Shown here: in pieces, positions 1-8,434 of the stretch
Numbering within the stretch: the stretch's first letter is position 1
Layout of the letters: the number at the start of each line of letters is the position of its first letter
From: Streptomyces triculaminicus
GTDB taxonomy: Bacteria > Actinomycetota > Actinomycetes > Streptomycetales > Streptomycetaceae
Length of the DNA: 64,000 bases
Reading direction: 5' to 3'
NCBI RefSeq assembly: GCF_017349075.1
Contig: NZ_JAFMOF010000003.1
Location: forward strand, 806,001-870,000
Notes under the pieces: generated by a model
What the model saw: only the letters and a program-made list of their open reading frames with translations
Told to the model about the DNA's origin: nothing
The model's database searches: none
Translations under genes and position numbers: made by a program

Positions 1-2023
1 CCGGCTCCCTGATGCCATCGACCACGTCGCCAAGGTCCACCGGGGCCATCATCCCGGCGCGGACCTCGGCATCCTGGGCCGCGCCTACGCCCTCGCCGAG
101 ACCTCCCACCGGGGCCAGACGCGCAAGAGCGGCGAGCCGTACATCACCCACCCGCTGGCCGTGACCCTCATCCTCGCCGAACTGGGCGCCGAGACCACCA
201 CCTTGACCGCCTCCCTGCTCCACGACACCGTCGAGGACACCGAGGTGACGCTCGATCAGGTGGGCGAGCAGTTCGGCGCGGAGGTGCGCTTCCTGGTCGA
301 CGGCGTCACCAAGCTGGAGAAGGTCGACTACGGGGCCGCCGCCGAGCCCGAGACCTTCCGCAAGATGCTCGTGGCCACCGGCAACGACGTCCGTGTGATG
401 TCCATCAAGCTCGCCGACCGGCTGCACAACATGCGCACCCTCGGCGTGATGCGCCCCGAGAAACAGGCCCGCATCGCCAAGGTCACCCGCGACTTCCTGA
501 TCCCGCTCGCCGAACGGCTGGGCGTGCAGGCGCTGAAGACCGAGCTGGAGGACCTGGTCTTCGCCGTCCTCCACCCCGACGAGTACGCCCGCACCCGCGA
601 CCTCGTCCTCGCCCACGCCGGCCGCCCCGACCCCCTGCGGGCCACGGCCGCACGCGTGCGTGCCGTGCTGCGCGAGGCCGGCATCGCCGCCGAAGTCCTC
701 GTCCGGCGCCGCCACTTCGTCTCGGTGCACCGGGTGCTCCTCAAACGCGGCGAGCCGACCGGGTCCGACCTCGGCCGGCTGCTCGTGCTCGTCGCGGAGG
801 ACGCCGACTGCTACGCCGTCCTGGGCGAGCTGCACACCTGCTTCACGCCGTTCATCTCGGAGTTCAAGGACTTCATCGCGGTCCCCAAGTTCAACCTCTA
901 CCAGTCGCTGCACACCGCCGTCGCCGGCGAGGACGGCCACGCGGCCGAAGTGCTCATCCGCACCCACCAGATGCACCGGGTCGCCGAGGCCGGCGTCATC
1001 GCCCTGGGCAACCCCTACGCCGCCCCCGAGGCCCCCGACGCCGCCGACGGCGAGCGCGCCGACCCCACCCGCCCCGGCTGGCTCTCCCGGCTGCTGGAGT
1101 GGCAGCGGGCCGCCCCGACCCCGACACCTTCTGGACCTCCCTGCGCGACGACCTCGCCCAGGACCGGGAGGTCACCGTCTTCCGGGCCGACGGCGGGACG
1201 ATCGGCCTCCCGGCGGGCTCCAGCTGCGTCGACGCCGCGTACGCGCAGTACGGCGACGGAGCCCACCACTGCATCGGGGCCCGCGTCAACGGCCGGCTGG
1301 CCACGCTCAGCACGGTGCTGCGCGACGGCGACACGCTGCACCTGCTGATGTCCCCCGACACCGCCTCGGGGCCCTCCCCGACTGGCTCGAGCACGCCCGT
1401 ACGCCCGCGGCCCGCATCGCCATCGACCGCTGGCTGACCGCCCATCCCGCCTCCGAGCCCGTCGCCCCGGCGCCCGCCGCGCCCCGGCCCCCGGGCCGCC
1501 CCGGCCCGCCCAGCGTTCCGGCGCGCCCGTCGCCCGCGGGCCGGTCGCCGTCGTCGCCGAGGGCGAGGCGCCGCCGGGCGGGAGCGTACGCCTGGCGGGC
1601 TGCTGCACTCCCGTACCGCCGGACGAGATCACCGGCTTCACGGTGCGCGGCGGGGCGGTCACCGTGCACCGGGCGCAGTGTCCCGTGGTCGGCCGGATGG
1701 TCGGCTCCGGCCGACAGCCCGTGCGGGTGCGCTGGAGCAGCCCGGACGTCGCCGGAACGGGCGACTACAGGGTCACACTGCGCGCCGAATCGTTCAGCAG
1801 GCCGCATCTCCTCGCCGACCTGACCGAGGTGATCGCCGCGGAGGGCGCCGCCGTCATCTCCGCCGCCGTCGAGCCGCCGCACGAACAGCGCGTCCGGCAC
1901 ACCTACACCCTCCAGCTGCCGGACGCGGCGCTCCTGCCGGAGCTGATCCGGGCCATGCGGCGCGTACCGGGCGTCTACGACGTCGAGCGGGCCGGCCGGG
2001 CGGTGGCCGCGGCGCCCCTGTAG
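1..2023 (+). pseudogene. rshA: RSH-family (p)ppGpp synthetase/hydrolase, 5'-partial, three frame breaks
   Basis: The gene enters from the left edge in frame 2 and ends at the TAG at 2021-2023. Readable domains, in order, are an HD hydrolase (HDTVED at 221-238, then KLADRLHNMRT), a divergent synthetase region (YQSLHT and EVLIRT present, the usual GRPKHxYS stretch absent), TGS (about 1165-1345), an RIS-type CCTPVPPDEITGF motif (about 1600) and ACT (about 1770-2020). The reading frame must move three times to follow these domains: near 1113-1116 (C run), near 1368-1371 (G run) and between 1480 and 1515. Each shift equals one missing base, so the net change is three bases and the frame returns to 2. 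As written no full-length protein is made. In the family the enzyme makes or degrades the alarmone (p)ppGpp. The hydrolase motif looks intact and the synthetase diverged. It could be a true pseudogene or a functional gene with base-calling losses; I favour the latter slightly. Confidence 0.8.
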
Positions 2024-2175
2024 ACGCGAACGGGAGCGGCCTCACGCGTGCGGGGTACACCCCCTGCCCGCAGGGAGCTGATACGACACTCGTACCACCA
2101 TCCGAGACGCTCGTACGGGTGGGACCGCGCCGCGCCGCCGCCGGTGGACCGCCGTGCGCTGGTAGCGGTGGACGC

Positions 2176-3654
2176 ATGCCGTACTCACCCGGGGGCCGCT
2201 CCCCTCAGCGCCGTCAGTCCCTGCGCCGCCGTGCCGTCCTGGTCGCGGCCGCGGCCGCCCTGGTCCTCGGAGCCGCCGCGCCGCCGGGGCCGCTCGCCGT
2301 GGGAATCGGCGACCGGCTCTTCCCGCACCTGGGCAATCCCGGCTTCGACGTCGCCGCCTACGACATCTCCTTCACCTACCGGGCCAACAACCAGCCGCTC
2401 GACGCGGTGACCAGAATCGTCGCCCGCGCCACCTCCCGGCTGGAGCGCTTCAACCTGGACTTCACCCACGGCACGGTCGGCAAGGTCGAGGTCAACGGCG
2501 TCCCCGCCCAGTACGCGGCCGCCGGGGAGGACCTGGTCGTCACCCCCGCGCAGGCGCTGCCCTCCGGAGGATCGTTCACGGTCACCGTCCAGCACACCAG
2601 CGACCCGCGCGGCGAGGGCGAGGGCGGCTGGGTGCCCACCGCGGACGGCCTGGTCATGGCCAACCAGGCCGACGCCGGCCACCGCGTCTTCCCCGGCAAC
2701 GACCATCCCTCCGACAAGGCGCTGTTCACCTTCCGCGTCACCGCCCCCAAGGACCTGACGGTCGTCGCCAACGGCCGGCCCGCCGGCCGCAGCACCGAAG
2801 GGGCGAACACCACCTGGGTCTACCGCACGCTCCACCCCATGGCCACCGAGCTCGCCCAGGTCGCCATCGGCCGCTCCGCCGTGCCCCAGCGCTCCGGCCC
2901 GCACGGCCTGCAGCTGCGCGACGTGGTCCCCGCGGACGACCAGAAGGAGCTCGACACCTGGACGGCGAAGACCCCCTCCCACATCTCCTGGATGGAGGGA
3001 AAGGTCGGGCAGTACCCCTTCGAGAACTACGGCGTGCTCATCGCCGGCGCCTCCACCGGCTTCGAGCTGGAGACCCAGACCCTCTCCCTCTTCGAGCGCG
3101 ACCTGTTCGTCAAACCCGGCTTCCCCGCGTGGTACATCGAGTCGGTCATGGTCCACGAACTCGCCCACCAGTGGTTCGGCGACAGCGTCAGCCCCCGCGT
3201 GTGGTCCGACCTCTGGCTCAACGAAGGCCATGCCACCTGGTACGAGGCGCTGTACGCGAACGAGAAGGCGGGCCGCAGGCTGGAGGACCGCATGCGCGCC
3301 GCCTACGGCCTGTCCGACCAGTGGCGCGCCGACGGCGGACCGCCCGCCGCGCCCAAGGAGACGGTCCCCGGCAAGAAGATCAGCATCTTCCGCCCGATCG
3401 TCTACGACGGCAGCGCGCTCGTGCTCTACGCACTGCGCCAGCGGATCGGGGCGGCCGCCTTCGACCGCCTGGAGCGCACATGGGTCGCCCGCCACCGCGA
3501 CTCCGTCGCCAGCACGGCCGACTTCGTCGCGCTGGCCTCCGAGGTGTCCGGCCGCGACCAGTCGGGCTTCCTGCGCCCCTGGCTGTACGGACAGAAGACC
3601 CCGCCCATGCCCGGCCACCCCGACTGGAAGGCGGCCGCCCGGAAACCCGCGTGA
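2176..3654 (+). CDS. Secreted M1-family metallopeptidase
   Basis: 492 residues from the ATG at 2176; the frame stays open upstream, but the signal peptide begins here. The N-terminus has an Arg-rich n-region followed by a hydrophobic Ala/Val/Leu stretch (about residues 19-40), typical of Sec or Tat export. The catalytic signature of gluzincins is complete: HELAH (His327, Glu328, His331) and WLNEGHATW with Glu350, giving the exact HExxH-x18-E spacing. The usual GxMEN aminopeptidase motif is replaced by GASTGFELET, so exopeptidase specificity is uncertain. It is shorter than PepN-type enzymes, which have about 850 residues, and lacks their large C-terminal domain. A zinc-dependent extracellular peptidase is well supported; the substrate is unknown. 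Confidence 0.85.
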   Translation: MPYSPGGRSPQRRQSLRRRAVLVAAAAALVLGAAAPPGPLAVGIGDRLFPHLGNPGFDVAAYDISFTYRANNQPLDAVTRIVARATSRLERFNLDFTHGTVGKVEVNGVPAQYAAAGEDLVVTPAQALPSGGSFTVTVQHTSDPRGEGEGGWVPTADGLVMANQADAGHRVFPGNDHPSDKALFTFRVTAPKDLTVVANGRPAGRSTEGANTTWVYRTLHPMATELAQVAIGRSAVPQRSGPHGLQLRDVVPADDQKELDTWTAKTPSHISWMEGKVGQYPFENYGVLIAGASTGFELETQTLSLFERDLFVKPGFPAWYIESVMVHELAHQWFGDSVSPRVWSDLWLNEGHATWYEALYANEKAGRRLEDRMRAAYGLSDQWRADGGPPAAPKETVPGKKISIFRPIVYDGSALVLYALRQRIGAAAFDRLERTWVARHRDSVASTADFVALASEVSGRDQSGFLRPWLYGQKTPPMPGHPDWKAAARKPA

Positions 3655-3791
3655 CGGCCCGGCGGGGGCATGGGACCATCGACGGGTCGGCGAGGCCGCC
3701 GGCCCCGGGAATCTCCGGGGCGTTCCGGGCGTTGCCGACCATGAGAGCCCTCGGCACGAGGGCTGCAAGCACCGACGACGTAAAGGATCAA

Positions 3792-5285
3792 ATGACCTCC
3801 TCTTCTTCCCTTCCCCAGGACCGGCAGAGCCTCCCGGAGAGCCTTCGGGCCGACGCCCTGATGGAAGAGGACGTCGCCTGGAGCCACGAGATCGACGGAG
3901 CGCGGGACGGCGAACAGTACGACCGCTCCGAGCGCGCGGCGCTGCGGCGTGTGGCCGGTCTGTCCACCGAGCTCGAGGACGTCACCGAGGTCGAGTACCG
4001 GCAGCTGCGCCTGGAGCGCGTGGTGCTGGTCGGCGTCTGGACGTCCGGCACGGTCCGGGACGCGGAGAACTCCCTCGCGGAGCTGGCCGCGCTCGCGGAG
4101 ACCGCGGGCGCCCTCGTCCTCGACGGCGTCGTCCAGCGGCGCGACAAGCCGGACCCGGCGACGTACATCGGCTCGGGCAAGGCCCAGGAGCTGCGGGACA
4201 TCGTCCTGGAGACCGGCGCCGACACCGTCGTGTGCGACGGTGAGCTCAGCCCCGGCCAGCTGATCCACCTCGAGGACGTCGTCAAGGTCAAGGTGGTCGA
4301 CCGGACCGCCCTGATCCTCGACATCTTCGCCCAGCACGCCAAGTCCCGCGAGGGCAAGGCGCAGGTCTCGCTGGCCCAGATGCAGTACATGCTGCCGCGG
4401 CTGCGCGGCTGGGGTCAGTCGCTGTCCCGGCAGATGGGTGGTGGTGGCTCCGGTTCGTCCGGCGGCGGCATGGCCACCCGTGGTCCCGGTGAGACCAAGA
4501 TCGAGACGGACCGGCGGCGGATCCGCGAGAAGATGGCGAAGATGCGCCGGGAGATCGCGGAGATGAAGACCGGCCGCGACATCAAGCGCCAGGAGCGCCG
4601 GCGGAACAAGATCCCGTCCGTCGCCATCGCCGGTTACACCAACGCCGGCAAGTCCTCGCTGCTCAACCGCCTCACCGGCGCGGGCGTGCTGGTGGAGAAC
4701 TCCCTGTTCGCCACCCTCGACCCGACCGTGCGCCGGGCCGAGACGCCGTCGGGCCGGCTCTACACCCTCGCCGACACCGTCGGGTTCGTCCGGCACCTGC
4801 CGCACCACCTGGTCGAGGCGTTCCGCTCCACCATGGAGGAGGTCGGCGACTCCGACCTGATCCTCCATGTGGTCGACGGCTCGCACCCGGCTCCGGAGGA
4901 GCAGCTGGCCGCCGTCCGCGAGGTGATCCGCGACGTGGGCGCGCTGGACGTGCCCGAGATCGTCGTGATCAACAAGGCGGACGCCGCCGACCCGCTCGTC
5001 CTGCAGCGGCTGCTGCGGATCGAGAAGCACTCGATCGCGGTCTCGGCGCGCTCCGGGCAGGGCATCGAGGAGCTGCTCACGCTGATCGACGCCGAGCTGC
5101 CGCGGCCCGCCGTGGAGCTCGAGGCCCTCGTGCCGTACACCCACGGCTCCCTGGTCGCGCGGGCCTACGCCGACGGCGAGGTGATCTCCGAGGAGCACAC
5201 CCCGGAGGGCACGCTGATCAAGGTCCGGGTGCACGAGGAGCTCGCCGCCGAGCTCCAGAAGTACGTACCCGCCGCGCGCTCCTGA
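3792..5285 (+). CDS. hflX: GTPase HflX
   Basis: 497 residues. The start is the ATG at 3792, preceded by an AAAGGA-type ribosome site; open frame upstream is shadow. The N-terminal HflX domain carries TYIGSGKAQE and the Arg/Lys-rich helical linker carries RGPGETKIETDRR. The G domain follows with G1 GYTNAGKSS (281-289), G3 DTVGF and G4 NKAD (394-397), then a C-terminal extension. A Gly/Ser-rich insertion (about residues 217-228) separates the N-domain from the conserved linker, as seen in actinobacterial HflX. HflX binds the large ribosomal subunit and splits stalled or stressed 70S ribosomes. It is likely monocistronic, ending at a strong bidirectional hairpin. Confidence 0.96.
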   Translation: MTSSSSLPQDRQSLPESLRADALMEEDVAWSHEIDGARDGEQYDRSERAALRRVAGLSTELEDVTEVEYRQLRLERVVLVGVWTSGTVRDAENSLAELAALAETAGALVLDGVVQRRDKPDPATYIGSGKAQELRDIVLETGADTVVCDGELSPGQLIHLEDVVKVKVVDRTALILDIFAQHAKSREGKAQVSLAQMQYMLPRLRGWGQSLSRQMGGGGSGSSGGGMATRGPGETKIETDRRRIREKMAKMRREIAEMKTGRDIKRQERRRNKIPSVAIAGYTNAGKSSLLNRLTGAGVLVENSLFATLDPTVRRAETPSGRLYTLADTVGFVRHLPHHLVEAFRSTMEEVGDSDLILHVVDGSHPAPEEQLAAVREVIRDVGALDVPEIVVINKADAADPLVLQRLLRIEKHSIAVSARSGQGIEELLTLIDAELPRPAVELEALVPYTHGSLVARAYADGEVISEEHTPEGTLIKVRVHEELAAELQKYVPAARS

Positions 5286-5338
5286 CCGGCGTACGCCGCG
5301 GCCGTACGCCCCTGGGCGTCGCGGCCGCGGCGAAGCGG

Positions 5339-5372
5339 AAGGCCCGCCCCGACAGTCGTCGGGGCGGGCCTT
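5339..5372. terminator. Bidirectional hairpin terminator, hflX / serine protease
   Basis: A perfect 13-bp stem (5341-5353 with 5358-5370) closes a 4-nt loop AGTC, flanked by AA and TT. It sits between convergent genes and can serve both strands. Confidence 0.9.
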
Positions 5373-5396
5373 CGCCGTGGTGCACCTACCGCTTGG

Positions 5397-6602
5397 TCAG
5401 CGCTTGTTGGCGAACTTCTGGCTGAGCGCGTCGTAGACGCCCTTCGCCTCCGGGCCCAGGCGCGGGCCGGCCAGCCAGGTGCTGTTGGCCGGGCCGATCG
5501 AGGTGTTGGAGACCAGCACCGCCTTGCCGTCGGGGCCGGGGGCGAACCAGCCGCCGCCGGAGGAACCACCGGTCATCGTGCAGCCGATGCGGTACATGGT
5601 CGGCTGCGACGGCTCGATCGTCAGACGGCCCGGCTTGTCGATGCAGTCGTACATCTTCTGGCCGTCGAAGGGCCGCGCGGCCGGGTAGCCCCAGGCGCCC
5701 ATGCTGCGGATGGACTTCACCTGCGGGGTGCTGAAGTCGATGGTCAGGGCGTTGCCCACCGTCTCCTCCAGGGACTTGCCGTTGCCGTTCTCGGACTTCA
5801 CGTGCAGGACGGAGAAGTCGTACGGGGCGCCCGCGCCACCGGTCTCGGCGCCCTGGGTGATCCACTGACCGGACGTCTGCGCCCAGTCCGCCCACCACAC
5901 GCCGTACGGCGCGACGTCCGTCACCGGCGCGCTGTTGACCTGCGCGGCCGGCAGGCCCTTGTCGTTGTACGACGGCACGAAGGCGATGTTGCGGTACCAG
6001 CCGCCCTTCTTGCCGGCATGCACGCAGTGGCCCGCGGTCCAGACCATGTTGGACTTACCGGGGTGTGCCGGGTCCTTGACGACCGTCGCCGAGCAGACCA
6101 TGTGGCCCTCGGGGCTGTCGAAGAACACCTTGCCCACCGGCGCGGCGTTGTCGTGGTACGGCAGGTCGACGGCCTTGGCCTGCACCGGGCGCGGCTCGGG
6201 GTCGGTGACGCCCTGGTCGCTCGAGCCGCTGCCCGGCACCGATCCGGGGGCGCCCTGGGTGGCGAGCGTCTTGTCGCTGGAGCGCGCGTCCTTCATCGTG
6301 TCGGGCTTCCAGTGGCCCTCGATGATGGGGTTGATGAAGTCGCGGGCCTCACGGACCCACTGGTCCTTGTCCCAGTTCTTCCAGGCCCCGTCCTGCCACT
6401 TCTTCTTCCACTTCTCCAGGTCCTTGCTCGGGATTCCCTTCGGAAGGCTGGGGAGGTCGTCGCCCTTCTGGCTCGCGGCGGCGCTGGGCTTGGTGTCGCC
6501 GCCCGAGGCCTTGTCGTCGGACGGGCCGCACGCGGTGGCGGTCAGCGCCAACGAGGCGATGAGTGCGGCGGCGGCCAGGGCCGGCCGGCGTGTCGATGGC
6601 AT
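5397..6602 (-). CDS. Exported trypsin-like serine peptidase
   Basis: 401 residues from the ATG at 6602-6600, with GGGGAG about 10 nt upstream on the minus strand. The N-terminus is a signal peptide ending LTATAC. This is a weak lipobox-like Cys, so a lipoprotein is possible but not certain. A low-complexity Lys/Trp-rich spacer follows (about residues 55-90). The peptidase domain has the His of WTAGHC (His192), the Asp of YDFSVLHV, and the Ser of TGGSSGGGW (Ser347/348), as in extracellular V8/trypsin-like peptidases of actinomycetes. It is transcribed towards hflX and ends in the shared hairpin. The substrate is unknown. Confidence 0.85.
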   Translation of the reverse strand: MPSTRRPALAAAALIASLALTATACGPSDDKASGGDTKPSAAASQKGDDLPSLPKGIPSKDLEKWKKKWQDGAWKNWDKDQWVREARDFINPIIEGHWKPDTMKDARSSDKTLATQGAPGSVPGSGSSDQGVTDPEPRPVQAKAVDLPYHDNAAPVGKVFFDSPEGHMVCSATVVKDPAHPGKSNMVWTAGHCVHAGKKGGWYRNIAFVPSYNDKGLPAAQVNSAPVTDVAPYGVWWADWAQTSGQWITQGAETGGAGAPYDFSVLHVKSENGNGKSLEETVGNALTIDFSTPQVKSIRSMGAWGYPAARPFDGQKMYDCIDKPGRLTIEPSQPTMYRIGCTMTGGSSGGGWFAPGPDGKAVLVSNTSIGPANSTWLAGPRLGPEAKGVYDALSQKFANKR

Positions 6603-6862
6603 GGAGTGGACTCCCCCTGTGATCTGTACCTGTTGCGGACGAATGCCCGCTCTGCGCGCGGACTGTTGTGAACTTGTCATGCACCGCCCCGGCGAGGGGC
6701 AGGGCCACACTATGCCGGTGCCGGGGGAGACGGGCGCGGGTGGGTCCATGGTTCCGCTGTGAAGGATCTTGAGTTCCGGCCGTGATCCGCAGCTCCCGGC
6801 GTCGTTGGTACGTACGGGGGACACACGACCGTCGTTCAGCGGCAGGAGGAGGAAACCGAGCC

Positions 6863-8434
6863 GTGGCCCTGACCCAACTACCGCCGCCCGTACCGTCCGC
6901 GGGCGCCCAGGCCGGCCACGAGGGCATCCTCCGGCGACAGTCGGCGCGCGAATCGGCGGCACGCACGTACGCCCGCTCGCTGCCCATCGTGCCCGTCCGC
7001 GCGCGCGGCATGACGATCGAAGGGGCCGACGGCCGCCGCTACCTGGACTGCCTCTCCGGCGCCGGAACGCTCGCCCTCGGCCACAACCACCCCGTGGTGC
7101 TCGAGGCCATCCGCTCCGTCCTGGACTCCGGCGCCCCGCTGCACGTCCTGGACCTGGCCACCCCGGTGAAGGACGACTTCACCAGCGAGCTGTTCGCCAC
7201 CCTGCCGCCCGGACTGGCCGAGTCCGCCCGCATCCAGTTCTGCGGACCGGCCGGCACCGACGCCGTGGAGGCCGCGCTCAAGCTCGTACGCACCGCCACC
7301 GGCCGCGAGGGCCTGCTGGCCTTCACCGGCGCCTACCACGGCATGACGTCCGGCGCCTTGGCCGTCTCCGGCGGAGCGCCCGACGTACGGGTGACCAGAC
7401 TGCCGTTTCCGCAGGAATACCGCTGCCCCTACGCGACCGGCGGCGAGGCCGGCGAGCGCCTGGCGGCCCGCTGGACCGAGAGCCTGCTGGACGATCCCGG
7501 CAGCGGAGTCCCGGCCCTGGCCGGGATGATCGTCGAACCCGTGCAGGGCGAGGGCGGGGTGCTTCCCGCCCCCGACGCCTGGCTGCGTCGTATGCGCGAG
7601 ATCACCGCCGCCCGCGGCATCCCGCTGATCGCCGACGAGGTGCAGACCGGCGTCGGCCGGACCGGCGCCTTCTGGGGCGTCGAACACAGCGGGATCGTCC
7701 CCGACGTGATGGTCCTGTCCAAGGCCATCGGCGGCAGCCTCCCCCTCGCCGTCATCGTCTACCGCGACGAGCTCGACGTGTGGCGGCCCGGCGACCACGC
7801 CGGCACCTTCCGGGGCAACCAGCTGGCCATGGCGGCGGGCACGGCCACCCTGCGGTACGTCCGGGAGAACGCCCTCGCCGAGCGGGCCGCCGCACTCGGC
7901 GAGCGCATGCTGGACCGGCTGCGCCCGCTGGCCGCCGACCACGCGTGCGTGGCCGAGGTACGCGGCCGCGGGCTGATGCTCGGCGTCGAGATCGTCGACC
8001 CCGAGGCTGCGGTGCCGGGCCCCCCGGTCGGCCCCGGTGCGCCCGGATCCGTCGCTTTGAGCGCCTCCGGATCTGTCGCTTCCGGCACGTCCGGGGCCTC
8101 CGGCTCCGCACCGACCGTCCCCGGCTCGCCCGGCGCCGGCCCGTGGACCGAGCCGCTGCCCGCCGCACCCGCGCTGGCCGCCGCCGTGCAGCAGGAGTGC
8201 CTGCGCCGCGGACTGATCGTCGAACTGGGCGGACGGCACGCGTCCGTGGTCCGCCTGCTGCCTCCGCTGACCATCACCGACGAACAGGCGGAGGCCGTCC
8301 TCGACCGCCTCGCCGACGCCATCGCCGCGGCCTCGCGCACCGGCCGCCGGATCCCCACCCCCCGAACGCCGAAGGAGGCAGGCGCCGCGACCCCGGCCGG
8401 AACGCCGTCCACCCGCGCGCCGCACACCGCATGA
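6863..8434 (+). CDS. Class III aminotransferase, diaminobutyrate-type, siderophore operon
   Basis: 523 residues. The GTG at 6863 is chosen because AGGAGGAGG at 6844-6852 lies about 10 nt before it. This is a PLP fold-type I class III aminotransferase: the substrate entry region GAGTLALGHNH, IADEVQTGVGRTG and the Schiff-base lysine in LSKAIGG (Lys287). The closest family is 2,4-diaminobutyrate:2-oxoglutarate aminotransferase, which makes diaminobutyrate for hydroxamate or citrate siderophores. A low-complexity Pro/Gly/Ser/Ala stretch (about residues 380-428) interrupts the C-terminal small domain. The stop overlaps the next ATG (ATGA), so the operon is translationally coupled. Diaminobutyrate chemistry is inferred from the family and neighbours. 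Confidence 0.88.
   Translation: MALTQLPPPVPSAGAQAGHEGILRRQSARESAARTYARSLPIVPVRARGMTIEGADGRRYLDCLSGAGTLALGHNHPVVLEAIRSVLDSGAPLHVLDLATPVKDDFTSELFATLPPGLAESARIQFCGPAGTDAVEAALKLVRTATGREGLLAFTGAYHGMTSGALAVSGGAPDVRVTRLPFPQEYRCPYATGGEAGERLAARWTESLLDDPGSGVPALAGMIVEPVQGEGGVLPAPDAWLRRMREITAARGIPLIADEVQTGVGRTGAFWGVEHSGIVPDVMVLSKAIGGSLPLAVIVYRDELDVWRPGDHAGTFRGNQLAMAAGTATLRYVRENALAERAAALGERMLDRLRPLAADHACVAEVRGRGLMLGVEIVDPEAAVPGPPVGPGAPGSVALSASGSVASGTSGASGSAPTVPGSPGAGPWTEPLPAAPALAAAVQQECLRRGLIVELGGRHASVVRLLPPLTITDEQAEAVLDRLADAIAAASRTGRRIPTPRTPKEAGAATPAGTPSTRAPHTA

Noticed and set aside
6740..6862. Iron box before the siderophore operon.
   Set aside because: No TTAGGTTAGG-like sequence within 120 nt upstream on either strand.
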